DNA of 64,000 nt, from contig NZ_BOSJ01000003.1 of the NCBI RefSeq assembly GCF_018403285.1, positions 390,875 through 454,874 of the forward strand, given 5' to 3'. Positions 17,168-25,370 of the stretch are shown piece after piece. This DNA is from Paenibacillus sp. J45TS6. GTDB lineage: Bacteria > Bacillota > Bacilli > Paenibacillales > Paenibacillaceae. The notes beneath the pieces are model-generated. The model did no database searches, was not told the DNA's origin, and was given only the letters and a program-made list of their open reading frames with translations. The position numbers and the translations under genes were made by a program. Position 1 is the first letter of the stretch. Each line of letters begins with the position of its first letter.

Positions 17168-17205
17168 TCAGAAGATCATCTAGGTCCGTGCGGATGATCT
17201 TCTGA
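17168..17205 (+). other. Intercistronic hairpin between binding protein and permeases
   Basis: Perfect 13-bp stem (17168-17180 with 17193-17205), 12-nt loop, no T-run. It probably stabilises the upstream mRNA end or attenuates read-through, so that the binding protein is made in excess over the permeases. Confidence 0.65.
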
Positions 17206-17241
17206 AATTTCATAAAATGGCTGGATAAGTGGAGGTATGGC

Positions 17242-18123
17242 ATGTTTAAATTATCTAATTTAAGTTACGCCAATCAGAGAAAATTAATAATACTGGCGTT
17301 CTCGTTAATTCCGATTATTCTATTAGTTACATTTGCTTACCTGCCCGTAGTGAATATGTTCAAATACAGTTTTACGAGCTGGAATGGTTACAGCAAAAAC
17401 ATGGAATATGTAGGTTTTAAAAACTATATTAACATTTTTACGAATCCTGAATATTTTGCCGTGTTTAAAGTAAGTTTGTATTACTTTGTAGCTACCTTTT
17501 TCCAAATGGGACTGGCTCTTTACTTTGCAACCATCTTAAGTTTTAAAGTTCGCTTTAAGAACTTCTTTAAAGGGGTTTTATTTTTTCCTTATATGCTGAA
17601 TGGGGTTGCCATTGGTTTTATTTTTCTGTTCTTCTTTAGACCAGATGGAACCTTTGATACGTTACTGAATGCACTGGGACTCGGTGAGTATATTACGCTT
17701 TGGCTTGGTAATCCAGATGTAATTAACATTTCGCTTGCAAGTGCTTCCGTATGGAGATATATGGGCTTTAACTTCATTATCTTCCTCGGGGCTATTTCCT
17801 CGATTGATAAAGATATTTATGAAGCAGCGGATATTGATGGTGCAAACAAATGGCATCAATTCAAACATATTATTATCCCGAGTATTAAACGAATCGTACA
17901 GCTGAATCTGATTCTTGCAATTAGCGGCGCGATCAGTGCTTTTGATATTCCGTACATTATGGTTGATGGAGCAAATGGCAGTAAAACGTTTGTTATTCAG
18001 ACCATTGATATGGCGTTCAAATACGGGAAGTTTGGTCTTGCTTCAGCGATGGCAGTGGTGCTCTTATTTATTGTCATCATTGTTACCTTGTTGCAGCGCC
18101 TTGTCATTAAGGAGGATAACTGA
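17242..18123 (+). CDS. Sugar ABC transporter permease (MalF/UgpA type)
   Basis: 293 residues, about six membrane helices. The N-terminus has FSLIPIILLVTFAYLPVVNMFKYSFTSWNG. The EAA loop that contacts the ATPase reads IYEAADIDGANKWHQFKHIIIPSIKR. Forms the import channel with the next permease. ATG behind GGAGG. The stop overlaps the next ATG by 1 nt (TGATG). No ATP-binding subunit gene is in this operon, so a shared MsmX-like ATPase elsewhere is expected. Confidence 0.93.
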   Translation: MFKLSNLSYANQRKLIILAFSLIPIILLVTFAYLPVVNMFKYSFTSWNGYSKNMEYVGFKNYINIFTNPEYFAVFKVSLYYFVATFFQMGLALYFATILSFKVRFKNFFKGVLFFPYMLNGVAIGFIFLFFFRPDGTFDTLLNALGLGEYITLWLGNPDVINISLASASVWRYMGFNFIIFLGAISSIDKDIYEAADIDGANKWHQFKHIIIPSIKRIVQLNLILAISGAISAFDIPYIMVDGANGSKTFVIQTIDMAFKYGKFGLASAMAVVLLFIVIIVTLLQRLVIKEDN

Positions 18124-18956
18124 TGTTTACCCTTAAGAAATCAGTAGCGTCGGCTATTAAATATATATCGTTGATCGTAGGTTCTCTTGTCGCTATTGTA
18201 CCGATCCTTGTTGTGTTTTTTGCTTCATTTAAAACAAAAGAAGAGTATGCAACGACGAGTCCGATTACACCACCGGCAGACTTTACAAACGTAAGTAACT
18301 ATGTAACTGCCTTTATTGATGGGAATATGCTTATCGGATTTATGAACACTTTTATCATTTTAATTATCTCCATTGTGGGTGCAACCTTAACTGGTTCTAT
18401 GATTGCTTTTATCCTAAGCCGGTTTAAATTTAGAGGCAAAAAATTGCTTATGGGTGCTTTTCTGCTTGCAACACTGATTCCGAGTGTAACTACACAGGTA
18501 GCCACTTTCCAGATTATTAATGCTCTTGATCTTATGAATACAAGATGGGCAGCAATTGTCCTATATTTGGGGACTGATATCATTGCGGTTTATATTTTCT
18601 TACAATTCCTAGATACCATTTCGCAGGCACTAGATGAGTCGGCAATGCTTGATGGTGCGTCGTACTTTACGATTTATTGGAGAATTATATTGCCATTACT
18701 TATGCCGGCGATCGTCACTGTCATTATTGTAAAAGGTGTCAATATTTATAATGACTTCTATACACCTTTCCTGTATATGCCGAAGACGGATTTACAAGTG
18801 ATATCGACCGCATTATTTAAATTTAAGGGTCCTTATGGATCCCAATGGGAAGTAATCAGTGCGGGGATTATGATAGCGATTATTCCTACACTTATTATAT
18901 TCATGAGCCTTCAAAAGTATATTTACAATGGTTTAACAAACGGTTCTGTTAAATAA
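18123..18956 (+). CDS. Sugar ABC transporter permease (MalG/UgpE type)
   Basis: 277 residues, six predicted membrane helices. The EAA loop reads LDESAMLDGASYFTIYWRIILPLLMPAIV. Second half of the permease pair, translationally coupled to the first. The GH130_2 gene follows 28 bp later in the same operon. Confidence 0.93.
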   Translation: MFTLKKSVASAIKYISLIVGSLVAIVPILVVFFASFKTKEEYATTSPITPPADFTNVSNYVTAFIDGNMLIGFMNTFIILIISIVGATLTGSMIAFILSRFKFRGKKLLMGAFLLATLIPSVTTQVATFQIINALDLMNTRWAAIVLYLGTDIIAVYIFLQFLDTISQALDESAMLDGASYFTIYWRIILPLLMPAIVTVIIVKGVNIYNDFYTPFLYMPKTDLQVISTALFKFKGPYGSQWEVISAGIMIAIIPTLIIFMSLQKYIYNGLTNGSVK

Positions 18957-18984
18957 TATCAGAAAATGGAGAGGGGATTTTACA

Positions 18985-20007
18985 ATGTCAAAAGTAAATA
19001 TTATTGGACAAGCTTTGCCGAATATGCCATGGGAGAACAGACCAGAAGGGGTTACAACACCCGTATGGAGACACTCTGCAAACCCAATTATTGATCGTAA
19101 TCCGGTGAAAGGAATTGCGCGAATTTTTAACAGTGCAGTCGTGCCTTTCGGAGATGGCTATATGGGTGTATTTCGTGCCGAAACAATAAACGGACGTCCT
19201 CATTTGCATTTAGGAAAAAGTAAAGATGGCTTGAAGTGGGAGATTGAAGAAGAAGCGATTGTGTTCACAGATGATAAGGGTCAGCCTTATCGACCGAACT
19301 ATGCTTATGATCCTCGCGTAGTAAAAGTAGAAGACACTTATTATATCATTTGGTGTACAGATTTTTACGGCGCTGCTTTGGGATTTGCAAAAACAGAGGA
19401 CTTCAAAACATTTACTAGACTTGAAAATCCATTCCTGCCTTTCAATCGTAACGGAGTTCTGTTTCCGAAGAAGAAAGACGGTAAATTCTTAATGTTGTCT
19501 AGACCAAGTGATAGCGGACATACTCCATTTGGTGATATTTTCCTCAGCGAAAGTCCTGACCTCGTATATTGGGGTAAACATCGTCACGTCATGAGTAAAG
19601 GCGGACAAGGATGGTGGCAATCTGTGAAGATTGGCGGCGGACCAGCACCTATTGAAACTTCAGAAGGTTGGCTGATGTTCTATCATGGTGTAACGGGTAC
19701 TTGTAACGGTTTCGTATATAGCATGGGTGCCGTTATCCTTGATAAAGATGAGCCTTCAAAAGTGAAATATCGTTCCTCTACTTTTGTACTTACTCCTGAG
19801 ACTTGGTATGAAGAGAGAGGATTCGTTAACAACGTAATCTTCCCTTGTGCCACTCTTCAAGATGCGGATACAGGCAGAATTGCCATCTACTACGGAGCTG
19901 CGGATTCCTATGTAGGTGTTGCTTATACTGATGTAAACGAAATTGTAGAATATATTAAAAATACGCATGAAGATATAGCAGACGATCATGAAATTGGCCT
20001 CATCTAA
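18985..20007 (+). CDS. Beta-1,4-mannooligosaccharide phosphorylase (GH130_2)
   Basis: 340 residues, the shorter GH130 subfamily without the helical N-terminal extension. It removes mannose from the non-reducing end of beta-1,4-mannooligosaccharides as mannose-1-phosphate. Seen: GIARIFNSAVVPFGDGYMGVFRAE, YAYDPRVVKVEDTYYIIWC with the presumed general-acid Asp, and IGGGPAPIETSEGWLMFYHG. ATG behind GGAGAGGGG. Last gene of the ABC operon. Intracellular. Complements the GH130_1/epimerase pair on the other strand. Confidence 0.9.
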   Translation: MSKVNIIGQALPNMPWENRPEGVTTPVWRHSANPIIDRNPVKGIARIFNSAVVPFGDGYMGVFRAETINGRPHLHLGKSKDGLKWEIEEEAIVFTDDKGQPYRPNYAYDPRVVKVEDTYYIIWCTDFYGAALGFAKTEDFKTFTRLENPFLPFNRNGVLFPKKKDGKFLMLSRPSDSGHTPFGDIFLSESPDLVYWGKHRHVMSKGGQGWWQSVKIGGGPAPIETSEGWLMFYHGVTGTCNGFVYSMGAVILDKDEPSKVKYRSSTFVLTPETWYEERGFVNNVIFPCATLQDADTGRIAIYYGAADSYVGVAYTDVNEIVEYIKNTHEDIADDHEIGLI

Positions 20008-20080
20008 TAATGGATGTTCTGTAATTAAAGCATTTTATCAACAAGAACTCTAGATTCAAGATGTGTGTTATACCTGTAGT

Positions 20081-20115
20081 TAATTCCATGCTTTCCATAG
20101 GAAGGCATGGAATTA
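20081..20115 (+). other. Hairpin after the mannan ABC operon
   Basis: 16-bp stem with one G-T pair (20081-20096 with 20100-20115) and a 3-nt loop. No T-run follows, so it is more likely an mRNA 3' stabiliser or a weak terminator. Confidence 0.5.
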
Positions 20116-20143
20116 ATATATACAGAGATCTATCATAAATCCG

Positions 20144-20153
20144 GATTAAGTTA
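20144..20153. promoter_or_regulatory. Candidate LacI operator O4 (first mannanase)
   Basis: GATTAAGTTA, the exact complement of the 10-mer TAACTTAATC at the other three promoters. A possible -10 box TATCAT (20131-20136) would put the start point at the site. Confidence 0.5.
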
Positions 20154-20179
20154 AATATCTCAACTAAGTGGAGGTAATT

Positions 20180-21166
20180 ATGCGTAATTTTAAAAGGTGT
20201 TTTATTTCAACACTCGCCGTATTATTTATATTTGGCGCATTTTCGTCGGCACTACCGAAAGCGGAAGCTGCAACTGGTTTTTATGTAAGCGGTACCACCC
20301 TCTATGACTCTACGGGTAAACCATTCAAGATTCGCGGTGTTACTCATGCTCACTCTTGGTATAAGGAAGATTCAGCAGAGGCAATGAAAGCAATTGCGAA
20401 AACAGGGGCAAATACCGTACGTATTGTCCTGTCAGATGGAACAAAATATACAAAAGATGATGCAGCTGCAGTAAAACATCTGCTTGATTTAGCTGAACAA
20501 AACAAACTGATCGCGATCCTTGAAGTGCATGATGCAACAGGGAGTGACGAATATAGTGCGCTAGATAGTGCGGTAAACTATTGGATTGAACTGAAAGATG
20601 TTCTTGCTGGAAAAGAAGACCGGGTACTCATTAACATTGCAAATGAATGGTATGGCACTTGGGACAGCACTGGATGGGCTGAAGGCTATAAGAAGGCGAT
20701 TCCTAAACTGAGAGAAGCAGGAATGAATCACACCTTGATTATAGACTCGGCAGGATGGGGGCAATATCCGCAGTCAATCGTTGATAAAGGGAAAGAAGTA
20801 TTTCAAAGCGACCCAAATAAAAATACGTTGTTCTCGATTCATATGTACGAATACGCTGGAGGAACGGCGGAGCAGGTGAAATCTAATATTGATGGAGTTA
20901 TGAATCAAGGGCTTGCGGTAATAGTAGGTGAATTTGGTAATAAACACACAGATGGTGATGTGGATGAGGTAACCATTATGAAGTATTCTGAGAAAAAGCA
21001 AATTGGCTGGATTGCTTGGTCTTGGAAAGGGAATGGCGAAGAATGGGCGTATCTGGATTTGTCTAAAGATTGGTCCGGAAATAGTCTGACCAAATGGGGA
21101 ACGACCGTTGTACATGGTACTTATGGTTTGCAGATGACCAGCACAACGGCACCGGTTTTCAAGTAA
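20180..21166 (+). CDS. Secreted GH5 endo-beta-1,4-mannanase
   Basis: 328 residues. Signal peptide with cleavage after PKAEA, then ATGFYVSGTTLYDSTGKPFKIRGV, the start of GH5_8 mannanases. Acid/base Glu in INIANEWYG and nucleophile Glu in VIVGEFGN. Single catalytic domain with no binding module or anchor, so freely secreted. A GTG at 20168 is in frame but lies within the ribosome site GTGGAGG; the ATG 20180 is correct. Its close paralogue lies 365 bp downstream. It has its own promoter region with operator O4. Confidence 0.93.
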   Translation: MRNFKRCFISTLAVLFIFGAFSSALPKAEAATGFYVSGTTLYDSTGKPFKIRGVTHAHSWYKEDSAEAMKAIAKTGANTVRIVLSDGTKYTKDDAAAVKHLLDLAEQNKLIAILEVHDATGSDEYSALDSAVNYWIELKDVLAGKEDRVLINIANEWYGTWDSTGWAEGYKKAIPKLREAGMNHTLIIDSAGWGQYPQSIVDKGKEVFQSDPNKNTLFSIHMYEYAGGTAEQVKSNIDGVMNQGLAVIVGEFGNKHTDGDVDEVTIMKYSEKKQIGWIAWSWKGNGEEWAYLDLSKDWSGNSLTKWGTTVVHGTYGLQMTSTTAPVFK

Positions 21167-21205
21167 GTACATTTTTATCCTTACCTAATTTGTAAATGTA
21201 ATCGT

Positions 21206-21240
21206 AGATGGCTCCTAGTTGATCTGGGGTCATCTTTTTT
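21206..21240 (+). terminator. Terminator after the first mannanase
   Basis: 10-bp stem with G-T pairs (21206-21215 with 21226-21235) and a T-run to 21240. Confidence 0.8.
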
Positions 21241-21361
21241 ATTTGATTTGGCAGGTTCAAGAACCCTCATATTCACGGACTTTGGAATCATTTTTGTAGG
21301 ATGATCGAAAGAGATATCTTATACAAATAAAGAGCAAAAATAAGCAATACAGACCATTTAC
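21241..21361. other. Spacer between the two mannanase units
   Basis: No gene, repeat or RNA recognised in this stretch. The regulatory sites of the second mannanase begin just after it. Confidence 0.5.
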
Positions 21362-21375
21362 TGTAAGCGTTTTCC
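21362..21375. promoter_or_regulatory. cre box upstream of the second mannanase
   Basis: TGTAAGCGTTTTCC matches 13 of 14 positions of the CcpA consensus. A possible -10 box TAAAAT follows at 21380-21385. Confidence 0.6.
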
Positions 21376-21391
21376 TCTGTAAAATTCAAGA

Positions 21392-21412
21392 TAACTTAAT
21401 CGATAAGGTTAA
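21392..21412. promoter_or_regulatory. Candidate LacI operator O3 (second mannanase)
   Basis: TAACTTAATC followed directly by GATAAGGTTA; the halves match as inverted repeats at 8 of 10 positions. It sits where the start point is expected. Confidence 0.58.
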
Positions 21413-21531
21413 TTCTATGCATTATTTATTCCTCGTTGAATAAGTTAATTAAAGTTCTGTTTTCACTTATCTTGATTTTACTTCCATCTATAAGATGAGA
21501 ATTAAAATAATAAAAAATGGGAGGTAGTTAT

Positions 21532-22506
21532 ATGCTTCGAATGAAAAAAAGTTTGATCTCGATGTTGGCTGTTCTTACTGTATTTGCCTTTGGAGGAATC
21601 CCAAAAGCAGAAGCTGCAACAGGATTTTATGTAAGCGGAACCAAAATCTATGACTCTACGGGGAAACCTTTTGTCATGAGAGGGGTTAACTATGCACATT
21701 CATGGTTTAAGTCTGATCTAAATGCGGCAATTCCAGCAATTGCAAATACAGGAGCAAATACCGTACGTATCGTACTATCGAATGGTAGTCAGTATACGAA
21801 AGATGATATCAATAGCGTGAAAAATATCATTTCTTTAGTATCGCAGCATAAAATGGTTGCTATTCTTGAAGTACATGATGCGACAGGAAAAGATGATTAT
21901 ACATCACTGGACCAGGCTGTGAACTACTGGATTAGCATCAAGGATGCTTTCATCGGAAAAGAAGACAGAGTCATGATTAACATTGCAAATGAATGGTATG
22001 GAAGCTGGAACGGCAGTGGATGGGCTGATGGATACAAGCAGGCGATTCCAAAGCTTCGTAATGCGGGTATCAAAAACACATTAATTGTGGATGCTGCAGG
22101 ATGGGGTCAGTACCCGCAATCGATAGTCGATTATGGACAAAGCGTATTTGCAGCGGACTCTCAGAAAAACACAGTGTTCTCCATTCATATGTATGAATTT
22201 GCTGGGAAAGATGCAGCGACCGTGAAGTCAAATATGGAGAATGTGATAAACAAAGGTCTACCACTGATCATTGGTGAATTTGGTGGATATCATCAAGGTG
22301 CAGATGTGGATGAAACCGCAATTATGAAGTATGGTCAAGAGAAAGGAATCGGCTGGCTGGCATGGTCTTGGCATGGAAACAGTGCCGATTTTAATTACTT
22401 AGATCTAGCAACAGGTCCAAATGGAAGTCTTACGAGCTGGGGGAACACCGTGGTTCATGGTACAAATGGAATTAAACAAACTTCGGTTAAAGCCGGTATC
22501 TTTTAA
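21532..22506 (+). CDS. Secreted GH5 endo-beta-1,4-mannanase, tandem paralogue
   Basis: 324 residues. Signal peptide ending in PKAEA, then ATGFYVSGTKIYDSTGKPFVMRGV. Acid/base in INIANEWYG, nucleophile in LIIGEFGG. Strongly similar along its whole length to the preceding mannanase, so the pair arose by tandem duplication. An in-frame ATG at 21517 precedes the GGGAGG site, so ATG 21532 is the start. Unlike the first copy it has a clear cre box, which suggests different regulation. Confidence 0.93.
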   Translation: MLRMKKSLISMLAVLTVFAFGGIPKAEAATGFYVSGTKIYDSTGKPFVMRGVNYAHSWFKSDLNAAIPAIANTGANTVRIVLSNGSQYTKDDINSVKNIISLVSQHKMVAILEVHDATGKDDYTSLDQAVNYWISIKDAFIGKEDRVMINIANEWYGSWNGSGWADGYKQAIPKLRNAGIKNTLIVDAAGWGQYPQSIVDYGQSVFAADSQKNTVFSIHMYEFAGKDAATVKSNMENVINKGLPLIIGEFGGYHQGADVDETAIMKYGQEKGIGWLAWSWHGNSADFNYLDLATGPNGSLTSWGNTVVHGTNGIKQTSVKAGIF

Positions 22507-22585
22507 TCGATTTATTGATGTTGATCGTTAGGTTCCATAAGAATAGGAATTATAGTTCTATAAGATATAAGATATATTTCACTTT

Positions 22586-22622
22586 AACAAACCTGCCTTC
22601 TTTTTGAAGTGCGGGTTTGTTA
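22586..22622 (+). terminator. Hairpin terminator after the second mannanase
   Basis: AACAAACC-T-GC pairs with GC-G-GGTTTGTT; an inner CTTC/GAAG stem caps it. The T-run is short. Confidence 0.6.
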
Positions 22623-22658
22623 TCATGGATACAGGTTGTAAGGAAAGGAATGTAATAC

Positions 22659-23789
22659 ATGAAGAAGAAAGTCATCGTCATAGGTTCAGGAATTCTAGGA
22701 GCATCAACAGCTTACCAATTGGCAAAAAAAGGGGCAGAGGTCATTATTATAGACCGCGGTGATAAAGGGCAAGCCACCGATGCTGCTGCAGGTATTATAT
22801 GTCCTTGGTTATCACAAAGGCGTAATCAAGATTGGTACCAGCTTGCCAAAGCAGGCGCGAGTTTTTATCCTAATCTAATTCAAGAGCTTGAAGCTGAAGG
22901 GGAAACAGATACTGGATATGCGAAAGTGGGTGCACTTAGTATCCATACAGATGTAGAAAAAATTGCGAAAATAGAGGAAAGAGCACATAAACGCAAACCA
23001 GATGCGCCGGAGATCGGCGAAATTACAAGACTTAATGAGAAAGAAACCCGTGAACGGTTTCCTCTATTAAAAGAAGATTACCATGCTGTACATATTAGCG
23101 GTGCGGCACGTGTTGACGGCCGTGCGCTGCGTGATGCACTGATCCGCTCGGCAGAGCGAAAAGGGGCGGTTTTCATTCATGGTGATGCAGTACTTAAGTA
23201 TCATTCAAACCGAGTAACTGGGGTCACCGTTGGAACCGAGAGCATTTCAGCTGATCAAGTGATCGTCTGTGCAGGTGCTTGGGCTGCATCTCTGCTAGCA
23301 CCTCTAGGTATTTCTTTTCAAGTTAGTTATCAAAAAGCACAAATTATGCATCTGCAAGTTCCAGATGGTGAGAATACAAATGAGTCGCCTGTAATCATGC
23401 CGCCTTCGGATCAATATTTGCTTTCTTTTGATAATCAAAAGATGGTTATTGGAGCAACACACGAAAATGACATTGAAGGTTATGATACAAGGGTTACCGC
23501 AGGCGGGATGCATGAAGTTCTTACAAAAGGGATGGAAGTGGCACCAGGTTTAGCGAATAGCACACTTCAAGAGGTTAGAGTTGGTTTTCGTCCGTTTACT
23601 CCGGGATTTTTGCCAGTGTTCGGTACGGTTCCAGAGTGGGAGGGGCTGTTAGCCGCGAATGGACTTGGTTCATCGGGTCTTACGATGGGGCCTTACATTG
23701 GAAGTCAGTTAGCTAAATTATCACTCGGGATGCCACTTGATATGGATATTCATCCCTATGATCTACGAAAAGCAATGGAAGGGAACTAA
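22659..23789 (+). CDS. FAD-dependent amino-acid/amine oxidoreductase (DAO family)
   Basis: 376 residues. N-terminal dinucleotide motif VIVIGSGILGASTAYQLAKKGAEVIIIDR, a mid-chain SGAARVDGRALRDALIRSAERKGA and the C-terminal EVRVGFRPFTPGFLPVFGTVPEWEGLLAANGLGSSGLTMGP are typical of glycine oxidase and D-amino-acid dehydrogenase relatives. The substrate cannot be told. No transmembrane segment. Single-gene unit, convergent with the PAS-AAA regulator gene across a bidirectional terminator. Confidence 0.88.
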   Translation: MKKKVIVIGSGILGASTAYQLAKKGAEVIIIDRGDKGQATDAAAGIICPWLSQRRNQDWYQLAKAGASFYPNLIQELEAEGETDTGYAKVGALSIHTDVEKIAKIEERAHKRKPDAPEIGEITRLNEKETRERFPLLKEDYHAVHISGAARVDGRALRDALIRSAERKGAVFIHGDAVLKYHSNRVTGVTVGTESISADQVIVCAGAWAASLLAPLGISFQVSYQKAQIMHLQVPDGENTNESPVIMPPSDQYLLSFDNQKMVIGATHENDIEGYDTRVTAGGMHEVLTKGMEVAPGLANSTLQEVRVGFRPFTPGFLPVFGTVPEWEGLLAANGLGSSGLTMGPYIGSQLAKLSLGMPLDMDIHPYDLRKAMEGN

Positions 23790-23795
23790 ATATGA

Positions 23796-23842
23796 AAAAG
23801 GAGATCTAGATACTTGCATACTTTTATCCAGATCTCTTTTCG
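23796..23842. terminator. Bidirectional terminator
   Basis: AAAGGAGATCT and AGATCTCTTTT arms around an ~18-nt loop, with A- and T-runs on both sides. It serves the two convergent genes. Confidence 0.82.
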
Positions 23843-23845
23843 TTA

Positions 23846-25210
23846 TCAATGTTCGTTTTCTAGATTCTCTTCCATTTTTTTGAGCTTTCGATAGATAACA
23901 GAACGATGAATACCTAATTTCTGAGCAGCTTCACTTATGTTACCCTGGCAGGAATCAAGTACCTTTTCAATATATCGTCCTTCTGTGATCGTTGTGAAAT
24001 CTTTTAGTGAATGAAAATGGGACTGATTGTTGTTAATGAAATGATCGAGTGCAAACCAGTCTGTAACGATTTCATTCATGTTTTTAAAAGGCAGATTATT
24101 GATAACGATTAATCGTTCAACGTAATTACGTAATTCCCGCACATTTCCCGGCCAACTAAGCGATAACATGTGCTGAAATTCATCTGCACTTAATGAAAAA
24201 TGTTTGTTGTATTTTTGATTGAATTCATCTATAAACCTAGAGACGAGACCCACGATATCTAATTTACGATCACGAAGAGGAGGAATATGAATAGGGATGA
24301 CGTTAATTCGGTAAAAGAGATCTTGTCTAAATTTTCCCTGCTTTACGAGTTTCCAAAGGTCACAGTTCGTAGCGGCAATGAAACGACAATCAACCTTAAT
24401 ATTTTCAATTCCTCCGACTCTTCGAAGTTCATTCGTCTCAATGACCCGAAGTAATTTTGTCTGCATATCTAGAGGCATCTCTGACAGCTCATCAAGAAAT
24501 AGGATCCCTTGGTGAGCTGTTTCAATAAGTCCTATTTTTCCTTTTGACTTACTGTCATAGACACCATCTTCATAGCCGAACATTTCATATTCAAATAAGG
24601 AACTCGGAATGGCAGCACAGTTTAAAGTGACAAAAGGACCATTAGAACGATTGCTTTTTTGGTGTATATAATTAGCAATCACTTCTTTACCTGTTCCCGA
24701 TTCCCCTGTGATTAGAATTTTACTATCGTAAGGAGCGATTTGGTCACATACTTTAATAATCTGTTTCATTGCAATACTTTCAGCCACAATATCAGGTGGA
24801 GATATGGAATTATCCAACTCATTAATAATAGAAGCTTCAATTTTCTCAGCTTCTAGTTTACTTTCTTCAATAGGACATTCATTAGATGTCGTTACTACAA
24901 GCTGAATTTCTCCATCTGGCTCAAGGATCGGAATGGAAGTAGATAGAATACTAAACCCTCGGTTGGTATTGATTTTTTTCGTAACCCTTTTTTTTGTTCT
25001 AATCGCTTCCATCGTAATCGAATAATCGTAGTATCCCGCACTCACAAGATCCATGACGTTAGATCTTAAAATCTCTTCAAGTGGTATTCCAAGTGTAATT
25101 GCTGTAAATTCATTAGAAATTAAAATATTCCCTAAACGATCTGTTACGAAGAGGGTAGAAGGAAGATCATTCTGCTCATGCGATTTTCCTGAAATCTCTG
25201 TGTTTGTCAT
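23846..25210 (-). CDS. PAS-AAA+-Fis transcriptional regulator with degenerate GAFTGA loop
   Basis: 454 residues from the ATG at 25210 (another in-frame ATG at 25219 touches the AAAGGA site). N-terminal PAS-like sensor (~15-110). AAA+ domain with Walker A TGESGTGKE (~168-176), Walker B GILFLDELSEMP and arginine-finger region RQDLFYRINV. C-terminal Fis HTH GNISEAAQKLGIHRSVIYRKLKK. The GAFTGA loop that contacts sigma54 reads GVYDSK after FGYED and the region is one residue shorter. The protein may therefore not open sigma54 promoters. Probable regulator of the neighbouring CoA-transferase operon. Confidence 0.88.
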   Translation of the reverse strand: MTNTEISGKSHEQNDLPSTLFVTDRLGNILISNEFTAITLGIPLEEILRSNVMDLVSAGYYDYSITMEAIRTKKRVTKKINTNRGFSILSTSIPILEPDGEIQLVVTTSNECPIEESKLEAEKIEASIINELDNSISPPDIVAESIAMKQIIKVCDQIAPYDSKILITGESGTGKEVIANYIHQKSNRSNGPFVTLNCAAIPSSLFEYEMFGYEDGVYDSKSKGKIGLIETAHQGILFLDELSEMPLDMQTKLLRVIETNELRRVGGIENIKVDCRFIAATNCDLWKLVKQGKFRQDLFYRINVIPIHIPPLRDRKLDIVGLVSRFIDEFNQKYNKHFSLSADEFQHMLSLSWPGNVRELRNYVERLIVINNLPFKNMNEIVTDWFALDHFINNNQSHFHSLKDFTTITEGRYIEKVLDSCQGNISEAAQKLGIHRSVIYRKLKKMEENLENEH

Positions 25211-25324
25211 AAGTGTCATTCCTTTATCAGCAAACCAAGTTTATTTCATTAATAAGAAGTACATCTCTATTATAGGGGAGTTTAAACCATTCTAAACAAA
25301 CGATATGAAAAGGAACATATCATA

Positions 25325-25360
25325 GAAAAGCCTGGACATTCAGGATGAATATCCAGGCTA
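25325..25360 (-). terminator. Terminator of the CoA-transferase operon
   Basis: AGCCTGGA and TCCAGGCT arms (25329-25359). On the minus strand it is followed by a T-rich tract. Confidence 0.78.
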
Positions 25361-25370
25361 AAGTGTGATA

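Noticed and set aside
23846-25210. Pseudogene status for the PAS-AAA-Fis gene because of the lost GAFTGA loop
   Set aside because: The frame is intact, with all other motifs preserved, so altered mechanism is more likely than decay.
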